This document shows positions 57,259-64,000 of a DNA stretch of 64,000 nt, piece after piece (the first letter of the stretch is position 1; each line of letters opens with the position of its first letter). A model generated the notes under the pieces. It saw nothing but the letters and a program-made list of their open reading frames with translations, made no database searches and was not told where the DNA came from. The position numbers were made by a program, and so were the translations under genes. Location: assembly GCA_028280415.1 (NCBI GenBank), contig JANQLV010000019.1:161235-225234 (forward strand), read 5' to 3'. The DNA is from Saprospiraceae bacterium. GTDB taxonomy: Bacteria > Bacteroidota > Bacteroidia > Chitinophagales > Saprospiraceae.

Positions 57259-58722
57259 ATGAGTGACCTAATATTCAATTTTGTCCGCTCTCTTACACTA
57301 AGAGAAAAGGCTTATTTTAAGAGGTATACACAACTCCACAATAATTCTGAAGACAAGAATTATTTAAAAATATATAAATTTATCGAGAAGCAAAAGCACT
57401 ACGATGAAAAGGCACTTAAGAACCATTTTGCCGGAGAAACTTTTATCAAATACCTCTCTTCGGAAAAGCATTATTTACTCGAACAAATTCTGAACAGTCT
57501 GATTAATTTTCATGCCAATACCTCCAATAACCGAAAGCTCCTCAAACTCATCCTGTACATAAACATTCTTTCAGAAAAAGGATTTAAAAAGAAAGCGACC
57601 AAAATAATCCGTCAGGCCAAGACCTTAGCTTATAAGCATGAAGAATTCACGATCATTCTCCAGCTCATTCAAATGGAGGAAGAAATTCTTTTTAGTCATG
57701 GTATTCTCAACTACGTCCAACAACTCGAAACACTTAAAGCAGAGAGAGAGGAAATCACAGAAAAAATTCAGATGCTTAATCGACTACGACTGCTTAAAGC
57801 CCAGTCCAGAGAATTGCAATACGAATACATGCCCCATGTAAGTGACCCATCGAAGTATCCGCATATTTTTGACAATCCGCTTTTGAAAAATAAGGAAAAC
57901 ATTAAAAGCCTTAAAGGTCTGGAAATTTGGCATTACATCAATAGCATCACCTATTATTTAGTCAGAGACTTCAAGAAAAGTCAAATATCCCACCAGCGCT
58001 ATCTGAAATTCTATGAGGAAAACGAATACCTTTTTAACAAAAATCAAAAACTTCCGGTATTGAGCAACTATATGTACCTATCTGCTAAGATTAAAGATGA
58101 GCAACATTTTATGATTGGATTAACAAAACTCACTGACCTGATTGGAGAAAAGGATATTGATTCGGATTATATATATTATATCAAATATGCCAGAATACTT
58201 GAACTCTATCACAAAATTAACAATCAAGATGCGGCCAGGGCTTTATTGGATGAAGTTGCTGAATATGTGGAAAAGAACTCCGAAAAATTCGGAAAAACGG
58301 AAATTGATCATTTGATCGTCTTATTAGTCCGGGCAGGAATTGAAACCAAGCAATTTACAAAAGCTCAACAATGGATCAACCTTTGGTACGAAAAAGTGAG
58401 CATCGAGATTAGTCTTAATATTATAAAGCTGTTTGCTCTGATCATTTATTATGAGCAAGATTATGCGGACCTCTTGAGTCATGAGATTAATTCGACGTAC
58501 AAGACCTTAAAAAAGCGGAAAAAGTATACAAAACTGGAGCAGGTCTTTATTCGTTTTTTCAAAAAGATCGTCCACGAGCCCGATCAATTAAAGAAGGCAA
58601 AAGCATTTGATCAACTGCACGAAGAACTCCGGGCAATCCAAAATAACCCAACACAAAATATTTTATTCGAACAATTTGACTTTCTGAAGTGGTGCGAAGC
58701 AAAAATGCAGGCACTGGATTGA
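57259..58722 (+). CDS. Large helical protein of unknown function
   Basis: I do not recognise this 487-residue protein. It has no signal peptide or membrane helix, and it is rich in Lys, Glu, Leu and Tyr. Predicted helices run throughout, in a pattern like TPR or similar helical repeats (for example ALLDEVAEYVEKNSEKFGKTEID). The N-terminus FNFVRSLTLREKAYFKRYTQ is the most distinctive part. It is probably cytoplasmic. Divergent from the T9SS thioredoxin-fold gene; the 193-nt gap holds both promoters. Confidence 0.75.
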   Translation: MSDLIFNFVRSLTLREKAYFKRYTQLHNNSEDKNYLKIYKFIEKQKHYDEKALKNHFAGETFIKYLSSEKHYLLEQILNSLINFHANTSNNRKLLKLILYINILSEKGFKKKATKIIRQAKTLAYKHEEFTIILQLIQMEEEILFSHGILNYVQQLETLKAEREEITEKIQMLNRLRLLKAQSRELQYEYMPHVSDPSKYPHIFDNPLLKNKENIKSLKGLEIWHYINSITYYLVRDFKKSQISHQRYLKFYEENEYLFNKNQKLPVLSNYMYLSAKIKDEQHFMIGLTKLTDLIGEKDIDSDYIYYIKYARILELYHKINNQDAARALLDEVAEYVEKNSEKFGKTEIDHLIVLLVRAGIETKQFTKAQQWINLWYEKVSIEISLNIIKLFALIIYYEQDYADLLSHEINSTYKTLKKRKKYTKLEQVFIRFFKKIVHEPDQLKKAKAFDQLHEELRAIQNNPTQNILFEQFDFLKWCEAKMQALD

Positions 58723-58762
58723 TATATGTCGCCGGTTTTCTAAAAATTACTGTTCCTTCTTT

Positions 58763-58791
58763 TAAGGATGATTATTATCTTGCCATCCTTA
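58763..58791 (+). repeat. Hairpin upstream of the SET-domain gene
   Basis: TAAGGATG (58763-58770) pairs with CATCCTTA (58784-58791) over 8 bp. It covers the alternative upstream ATG at 58768 and leaves the ATG at 58810 free, which supports the later start. A role as terminator for the upstream gene is also possible, but the T tract is poor. Confidence 0.6.
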
Positions 58792-58809
58792 CTATTATTG
58801 ATTCATAAA

Positions 58810-59205
58810 ATGACACAAAGAGTTTCTCATCTTTATATTGCATCCAGTGCTATTAATGATCGAGGCGTTTTTACCAGTCAAGACATCCCCAAAGATAGCC
58901 TGCTCGAAATCTGTCCGGTAATTGTTATTCCCGAAGAGGAAATGGACTTGATCAAACATTCCGTATTATACAATTATTATTTTGACTGGGCGACGGAAAA
59001 CCAGGGGGCCATAGCACTTGGTTATGGCTCCATTTATAATCATTCCTATACGCCTAATGCAGAATACAGAGAAGATTATGAAGGACGCCAATTGATGCTT
59101 TACGCAATTAAAGATATCGCAGCGGGTGATGAAATTACCATCAATTATAATGGTGATCCGGAAGATCAGGAACCTGTTTGGTTTGACAAAAGTAAAAATG
59201 AATAA
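58810..59205 (+). CDS. SET domain protein (putative lysine methyltransferase)
   Basis: From the start at 58810 the product has 131 residues (an in-frame ATG at 58768 would add 14 hydrophobic residues). It is a stand-alone SET domain with no pre-SET zinc cluster. It has DRGVFTSQDIPKDSLLEICP (substrate and cofactor side), the catalytic IYNHSYTPNAEY, equivalent to RFINHSCxPN with Tyr in place of Cys, and the final EITINYNG. SET enzymes use S-adenosylmethionine to methylate lysine; bacterial targets are rarely known. It ends with an Asp/Glu-rich tail (GDPEDQEPVWFD). Confidence 0.85.
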   Translation: MTQRVSHLYIASSAINDRGVFTSQDIPKDSLLEICPVIVIPEEEMDLIKHSVLYNYYFDWATENQGAIALGYGSIYNHSYTPNAEYREDYEGRQLMLYAIKDIAAGDEITINYNGDPEDQEPVWFDKSKNE

Positions 59206-59458
59206 ATACCGGAAACCGGCAAAAGAATCTATCACAAAAGCATTTACTGACATAAAATTATATTTCGTTTTCACTCGCCTTATACGTTCGTTTTTTATTA
59301 AAAAATACATTCTCCAAACAAAATTTCGATTCTCTATTTCTTCATCCTGAGCTAAAAATTAAAGCGAATAATGGGGTCCATCAGAACGCTTTAATGATTT
59401 GATTTCATCCCAAATTTTGACGTTCTTTGCGTTTTATTTCAATAAAATTGATCACCTT

Positions 59459-60412
59459 ATGATAAAAATATTAGTCAACGACGGTATTCATCCCGATGGC
59501 AAAATGTTATTGGAAGATGCAGGTTATAACGTCAACACCGATAAAATTGCACAGGAAGAATTAATGGAAAAACTTCCGGATTACGATGCCATTGTCGTAC
59601 GAAGTGCCACTAAGGTAAGAAAAGAGCTGATCGAAGCTTGTCCTAGATTAAAAGTCATCGCCCGCGGTGGTGTTGGTTTGGATAATATTGATGTCGAATA
59701 TGCCAGGAGTAAAGGTATCGAAGTAATCAATACACCGGCGGCTTCCTCAGAATCCGTAGCCGAATTGGCCTTTGCACATATGTTTACATTGGCCCGTTTT
59801 TTACATCTTGCCAACCGGGACATGCCCCAAAAAGGGAGTACCGATTTCAAGGCTTTGAAAAAAGCGTACTCTAAAGGAATGCAATTAAGAGGTAAAACAC
59901 TGGGCATTATCGGATTTGGAAGGATTGGCCAGGAAACTGCAAGAATCGGACTGGCTTTGGGGATGAATGTATTGCCGGTTGACTTGATGATCGATGAGAC
60001 AGATATCAACATTAACCTTTTTAATAGCAAAGATGTAAAACTTACCGTACATGTACCTACGGTAAAATTTGAAGAGATGCTGAAAAAAGCGGATTTTATC
60101 AGTTTACATGTACCGGCAGTAGGCAAGGCTATTCTAGGAAAGGAAGAATTCACAAAAATGAAAGATGGGGTGGTGGTCATTAATTGTGCCCGGGGCGGTA
60201 CGATTGATGAGACTGCACTCCTGGAAGCTCTGGAATCCGGAAAAGTAGCTGCCGCAGGTCTGGATGTATTCGAAAACGAACCCACACCAATACAGGCATT
60301 ACTCGATCATCCGAGAATCTCGCTGACCCCACACATTGGAGCCTCCACCGTAGAAGCTCAACGCAATATCGGCCTGGAGCTCGCTGACAAAATTATCGCT
60401 CGCTTTTCATAA
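59459..60412 (+). CDS. serA: D-3-phosphoglycerate dehydrogenase-type 2-hydroxyacid dehydrogenase
   Basis: The start at 59459 gives a 317-residue protein beginning IKILVNDGIHPDG; the frame is open further upstream but the extra part has no family likeness. It has the Rossmann motif GFGRIGQETARIGLALG followed by Asp at the end of the next strand, the substrate arginine region ARGGTIDETAL, and the catalytic His in HIGASTVEAQ. The enzyme oxidises 3-phosphoglycerate to start serine synthesis. There is no ACT domain, so allosteric serine control of the E. coli type is unlikely. The serA assignment is likely but other family members share these motifs. Confidence 0.9.
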   Translation: MIKILVNDGIHPDGKMLLEDAGYNVNTDKIAQEELMEKLPDYDAIVVRSATKVRKELIEACPRLKVIARGGVGLDNIDVEYARSKGIEVINTPAASSESVAELAFAHMFTLARFLHLANRDMPQKGSTDFKALKKAYSKGMQLRGKTLGIIGFGRIGQETARIGLALGMNVLPVDLMIDETDININLFNSKDVKLTVHVPTVKFEEMLKKADFISLHVPAVGKAILGKEEFTKMKDGVVVINCARGGTIDETALLEALESGKVAAAGLDVFENEPTPIQALLDHPRISLTPHIGASTVEAQRNIGLELADKIIARFS

Positions 60413-60418
60413 AGCTTT

Positions 60419-60460
60419 TTTCGCGGTTCGATCTTCGATACTGAAAATCGAACCGCGAAA
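60419..60460. terminator. Bidirectional hairpin terminator
   Basis: TTTCGCGGTTCGAT (60419-60432) and ATCGAACCGCGAAA (60447-60460) pair perfectly over 14 bp with a 14-nt loop. The arms have T/A-rich ends on both sides, fitting the convergent serA-type and DUF1501 genes. Confidence 0.88.
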
Positions 60461-60471
60461 TGCACTCCCCC

Positions 60472-62403
60472 CTATCCTACTACAAATGGCAAAGATTTGT
60501 TTTGCCCTAATGTCTTCGATTCGAAAGCCAGAAAATAATTACCAGAAGGATATTGATCAATGGCAAAATTAAACTTATTAAATCCTGTTTTTACATTAAG
60601 CGTCTGGTATTGCATGGATCGTCCATTCGCATCAATGATTCTTGCATAGGCGGTAGTAGCCAGACTGGCATTAAACACCAGATTTATATCAAACTTGGCC
60701 AGACTTGGATACAATCTAAAAGATTCTAAAGACTCCGTTTCTATCTTGATCGCCCGGATATCTGAATAAGTGAAGTCCTCATTTCTGTCTACTTGTTTAA
60801 GACGATAATAAGAAGTACCCGGATGAGGGTTATCATCTAATTCGGTATATCGACTCGGTAGAGAGGAATTGCCCGCAGCAGTCACAATAGCAAAGGTTTC
60901 AAAATTTTCACCATCCAGGCTTCGCTGTACTTCGAATCGATCTGAGTTCTCTTCACTTGCCGTTTTCCATTCCAGTACAACGCTTTCCTTATCTGCACTT
61001 AGTATTGCTGTAAAATAACTTAGCTCTACCGGCAAAGGCGCCAGATAACAACTTGGATCAACAACAAAATTATTATTGATGAAAGGAAGTTTCGAACCCA
61101 GATAGGCTTCAAATTGAGTTTGGAAAATAGCTTCATCATCCGCACCCAACCAATCCTGAAGCAAAGTCGTAAAGACTTGTCGGTAATCATGTTGATGGTT
61201 TTGTAATTGGCCATTTATGATATTGGACAGGTCGATATTCGTTCCGGTAACACCGCCATTTAAAGCAGAACCGAAAACAAACATCGGGGCTAATGTACCA
61301 TGATCAGTTCCGAGGTTTCCATTTTCCCCGGGCTTACGCCCGAATTCGGAAAAGGTAACGGTCAATACCCGGTCTTCATGTCCCAGGGCATTTAGATCAT
61401 CCTGAAAAGCTTTTATTGCCTCGGATAACCGGCTAAGCAGATTGGCATGTGCCCCAATGGAAGGATCAGTTGCATCGGTCTGATTGGCATGTGTATCAAA
61501 ACCACCGATATTTACTAAATAGATTTTCGTTTTTGATCCCCCGTCAATTAGGCGGGCGACTGTTTTTAATTGATTCGCAAAATTATCATTCGGATAAGTA
61601 ATGGCATTCGTCCCTTGTTCAAAAACCGTAGAAATACGCTCTGCATAACTGCTGGTACTATTTTCAACATTCATAATGAATTCCAGTTCCTCACCGTATT
61701 CCGAATTCGGAAAATCATTAATCGGTGCACCACCGATCTCCGATACCAGATCAAAAAATCCTTCCGGATTTTGCCCGGTCAGATTAATTCCTGTTGAATG
61801 TTCCCCACCGGTATGAAAGCCCAGAGAGGGCTTTGGATCACCTACTTGTATTCCGAGCGGATCGGGCATTAGCTCATTTGGGTTCCCCGCCGCACCGGGA
61901 TATTGATGATCCAAAAAACGTCCGATCCATCCCGTCTGGATATTATTATTGGCAGGTGTTCCGTCTCCACCACTTAGATATAAATCGGTCGATTTAAAAT
62001 GGGAACGATTTTGTAAATCATAAGAGACCGCCTGAATAATATTAACCTTGCCGGAATCGTACAAATCCTTGACAGCCTGCATTCCCGGGTGCAGACCTAC
62101 CTGATCTTCAATGGCTAAGGTATTATCCAATTCGATATAACCATTCGCAGCACTCGAAGGAGCAATCCCAATTGAAGGCCTTAAATTGGCGTAAGCATCG
62201 TATTGTTCGATTGGGATGATTGTATTTACCCCATCATTCCCTCCGGCCATCTGAACCAAGACTAATACTCGTTCATTGATGCCCTCGCAATTCAGGGTAG
62301 TAATCATATTGGGAGTAGCAAATGTTTTGTAGGGAATACCATTCAAAACAAAAGGCGAAAAGGCAATTGGCCCGGAAAGCCGTAGAAATTTTCTTCGTTT
62401 CAT
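60472..62403 (-). CDS. DUF1501 protein with T9SS sorting domain
   Basis: The 643-residue protein starts with a twin-arginine-like signal (RRKFLRLSG). Residues of about 45-450 match DUF1501, which has a sulfatase/alkaline phosphatase-like fold; blocks such as VLVQMAGGNDGVNTIIP, GGFDTHANQ and FSEFGRKPGENG with TDHGTLAPMFVFG are family-typical. A C-terminal part (about 450-643) includes a fibronectin-like region (VELSYFTAILSADKESVVLEWK) and a T9SS type A sorting domain. Function of DUF1501 is unknown. It is 23 nt downstream of a DUF1800 gene, the usual pairing. Confidence 0.92.
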   Translation of the reverse strand: MKRRKFLRLSGPIAFSPFVLNGIPYKTFATPNMITTLNCEGINERVLVLVQMAGGNDGVNTIIPIEQYDAYANLRPSIGIAPSSAANGYIELDNTLAIEDQVGLHPGMQAVKDLYDSGKVNIIQAVSYDLQNRSHFKSTDLYLSGGDGTPANNNIQTGWIGRFLDHQYPGAAGNPNELMPDPLGIQVGDPKPSLGFHTGGEHSTGINLTGQNPEGFFDLVSEIGGAPINDFPNSEYGEELEFIMNVENSTSSYAERISTVFEQGTNAITYPNDNFANQLKTVARLIDGGSKTKIYLVNIGGFDTHANQTDATDPSIGAHANLLSRLSEAIKAFQDDLNALGHEDRVLTVTFSEFGRKPGENGNLGTDHGTLAPMFVFGSALNGGVTGTNIDLSNIINGQLQNHQHDYRQVFTTLLQDWLGADDEAIFQTQFEAYLGSKLPFINNNFVVDPSCYLAPLPVELSYFTAILSADKESVVLEWKTASEENSDRFEVQRSLDGENFETFAIVTAAGNSSLPSRYTELDDNPHPGTSYYRLKQVDRNEDFTYSDIRAIKIETESLESFRLYPSLAKFDINLVFNASLATTAYARIIDANGRSMQYQTLNVKTGFNKFNFAIDQYPSGNYFLAFESKTLGQNKSLPFVVG

Positions 62404-62426
62404 GATTTTGTTATTTTTGAATGGTT

Positions 62427-64000
62427 TTAAAAAAGCTGATATTCCGGTGAATACATAATCGCAGTCACCAGGTTTTCCAGTGGAATTCGAACATCGGTAT
62501 CATCTCCGGAATTGAGATAATTTTGCCATTCGAAAAACCAATTAAGCGGAGATAAGCCATCCAGAAAAACATCATTTAAGAAATAATCGTATCGTTCATT
62601 ATCCGGGAATTCGGGTAACATGTAAGTAAGGAATTCATCTACCACTACCTCTGCATCCTGAGCATCGGAAATATTATTTGGATTTTCAACAAAAGCTACG
62701 ACATCAAACTGAACACCTCCAAGGTTCCCGTTTAAGAGTACTCTTCTGCCTTCGATCAGCATTTGAGGAAGTTTATAGCGGGCAATGATCGTATTTGAGC
62801 TAAACCAGGTACGATTATAATCCGGTGCCTGATAATAAGCGGGATATCCTGCTACAACTGAAGGACGAAAGACATTGAATCCGGCGAGCCCAAACATAAC
62901 ATCTATTACGCCTCTTTTGTAAAAATTATGATAATGGTTCTCGCCATCCGTATAAATATCCGGCAAGCTGACATCAAAATGAGTCAGGGAAAACAGAACA
63001 TTTTCAAGGGGAGACTTTAGTAAGCCTCCGATAATTTCATTATTGGCATTTTCATCGTCACTATCGTAAAAGTGTTCACTTTTCAACAACTGCTTCATTA
63101 CCGGTTCGAGCTTGTAAGCATTATTCCGGAAAGTAGTAGCCAATGGTTCAATAATATCGGTTTCAATCTCATCCGTAATATGCCGGCTAACAAAAAAGCG
63201 ATAAATCTTTCGACAGATAAACCTGGCCGTTTCATCCTGTGCAAAAACCATATCGATAAAAGCACGAAGTTCGTTCATCATTTCACCTTCGGATTGCGCT
63301 CCGGTGATTACAGTATTCTGAAAGGCATTAGAGAAGGTTTTATCTTCTGAATCATGCGCCCAAAAAGCAAGTCGTCCGGTGGGTAATCCGGTATCCGGGT
63401 CTATATCATCACCCCGGGTACTTCGCTTAAATCCCGTCAGCACCCGGGCCGCCTCAGCTATATCTGTCTCCGTATAATTAGTATAGTTCCCCGGCCCTAT
63501 TTGCTCTCCCCGGCCAATGGTAAAAAGTTCCAGAAATTCTCTTGCATAATTCTCATTGGGATTACCATCATTATTTTGAGTATTGTTGAGGTATACCAGC
63601 ATTTGATTATCCAAAGTCATTTTTTCGGCGAAAGCACGATAACTGCCCAGGGCATAATACCTCAAAAGCTGGATATGATCAAAATTTTCGTAGGATGGAA
63701 GGATGTTATTATTGGTTGTAAAACAGGTGTGCAAAAAAAACATCATCCGATGCCCAATGGACAAATCTTGCCGGGCCTCATTCACCCACCAGGAATTAAC
63801 GATATGTTTCAGCCTGAAATTGGGTAGCCCCGGAGGCACTCCGGAGTTAATCCAAGCTTGTCCAGTCGTGTAATCAATCGGTTCATCCATAAGCGGATCG
63901 TTGACAATAACAAGATCATCAACCGCTTCGGAAACCGTTTTGACCGCAAAGTTATCAATATTCGTTCTGGTAGGGACATAAGTTGCCCTTCGCAATAGAT
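62427..64000 (-). CDS. DUF1800 domain protein, 5' end outside window
   Basis: The open frame continues past the right edge, so the N-terminus is missing, probably by only a few dozen residues. The visible LRRATYVPTRTNIDNF corresponds to the start of the DUF1800 domain. Further typical parts are RMMFFLHTCFTT, NENYAREFLELFTIGRG, ARVLTGFKRSTRG and ARFICRKIYRFFVS. DUF1800 proteins are common beside DUF1501 proteins in Bacteroidota and Planctomycetes; the biochemical function is unknown. No T9SS domain is seen at the C-terminus. Confidence 0.92.
   Translation of the reverse strand, partial: LLRRATYVPTRTNIDNFAVKTVSEAVDDLVIVNDPLMDEPIDYTTGQAWINSGVPPGLPNFRLKHIVNSWWVNEARQDLSIGHRMMFFLHTCFTTNNNILPSYENFDHIQLLRYYALGSYRAFAEKMTLDNQMLVYLNNTQNNDGNPNENYAREFLELFTIGRGEQIGPGNYTNYTETDIAEAARVLTGFKRSTRGDDIDPDTGLPTGRLAFWAHDSEDKTFSNAFQNTVITGAQSEGEMMNELRAFIDMVFAQDETARFICRKIYRFFVSRHITDEIETDIIEPLATTFRNNAYKLEPVMKQLLKSEHFYDSDDENANNEIIGGLLKSPLENVLFSLTHFDVSLPDIYTDGENHYHNFYKRGVIDVMFGLAGFNVFRPSVVAGYPAYYQAPDYNRTWFSSNTIIARYKLPQMLIEGRRVLLNGNLGGVQFDVVAFVENPNNISDAQDAEVVVDEFLTYMLPEFPDNERYDYFLNDVFLDGLSPLNWFFEWQNYLNSGDDTDVRIPLENLVTAIMYSPEYQLF

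Noticed and set aside
59126..59350. Short reading frame after the SET gene
   Set aside because: Most of it overlaps the SET gene in another frame and the rest is AT-rich, with no start signal.
59581..60285. Long minus-strand reading frame (234 codons) inside serA
   Set aside because: It is antisense to a clear dehydrogenase, has no conserved motifs, and its low-complexity Ser/Pro content is a codon shadow.

Overview
The window is a chromosomal segment of a member of the Bacteroidota, probably a Saprospiria-like marine or wastewater type. The support is: four proteins with C-terminal type IX secretion (T9SS) sorting domains, T9SS genes (PorD and a PorE-like protein), Bacteroidota-type promoters (TTTG, about 20 nt, TAnnTTTG), the gene pairs bamD-rpoZ and coaBC-porD, a C-minus L36, and the S10-spc-alpha ribosomal cluster followed by carA and eno. 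No phage, insertion sequence, CRISPR array, tRNA or rRNA was seen.

Layout. 1-4.1 kb: the end of a GH3-family gene, fdhD, and a YdeP-type molybdopterin oxidoreductase. 4.6-7.4 kb: two divergent T9SS cargo genes, one with a cytochrome c domain and a copper-monooxygenase-like core, the other small with a CBM20-like domain. 7.6-15.9 kb: envelope and housekeeping genes (bamD, rpoZ, coaBC, porD, an unknown secreted protein, purN, and a PorE-like protein ending in a SPOR domain). 16-22 kb: two universal stress proteins, a patatin, TerC, a small tail-anchored protein and a membrane histidine kinase. 22.3-26.2 kb: carA-eno-ftsB-like and sucD, on the minus strand.

26.3-45.4 kb is one long minus-strand array: rpsL-rpsG-fusA-rpsJ-rplC ... 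secY-map-infA-rpmJ-rpsM-rpsK-rpsD-rpoA-rplQ. It has a strong promoter before rpsL, a likely internal promoter before infA and a strong terminator after rplQ. The small genes rpmD (59 aa) and rpmJ (38 aa) lie inside it. 45.6-64 kb holds accessory and metabolic genes: a GNAT acetyltransferase, a polyprenyl synthase, an Rcp1-like response regulator followed by a hybrid sensor protein whose kinase residues look degenerate, an alpha-oxoamine synthase, an amidohydrolase coupled to a UbiA prenyltransferase, a Crp/Fnr regulator, a T9SS-tagged thioredoxin-fold protein, a helical unknown, a SET-domain protein, a SerA-type dehydrogenase, and a DUF1800-DUF1501 pair running off the right edge.

The most interesting non-standard signals are a complete promoter-terminator unit with no ORF between the acetyltransferase and prenyl synthase genes (46132-46253, candidate small RNA), a structured 165-nt gap between rpsJ and rplC, the degenerate hybrid kinase, the SPOR-for-OmpA exchange in the PorE-like protein, and large imperfect palindromes in three intergenic gaps. 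All functional statements rest on reading motifs by eye; no database search was run.
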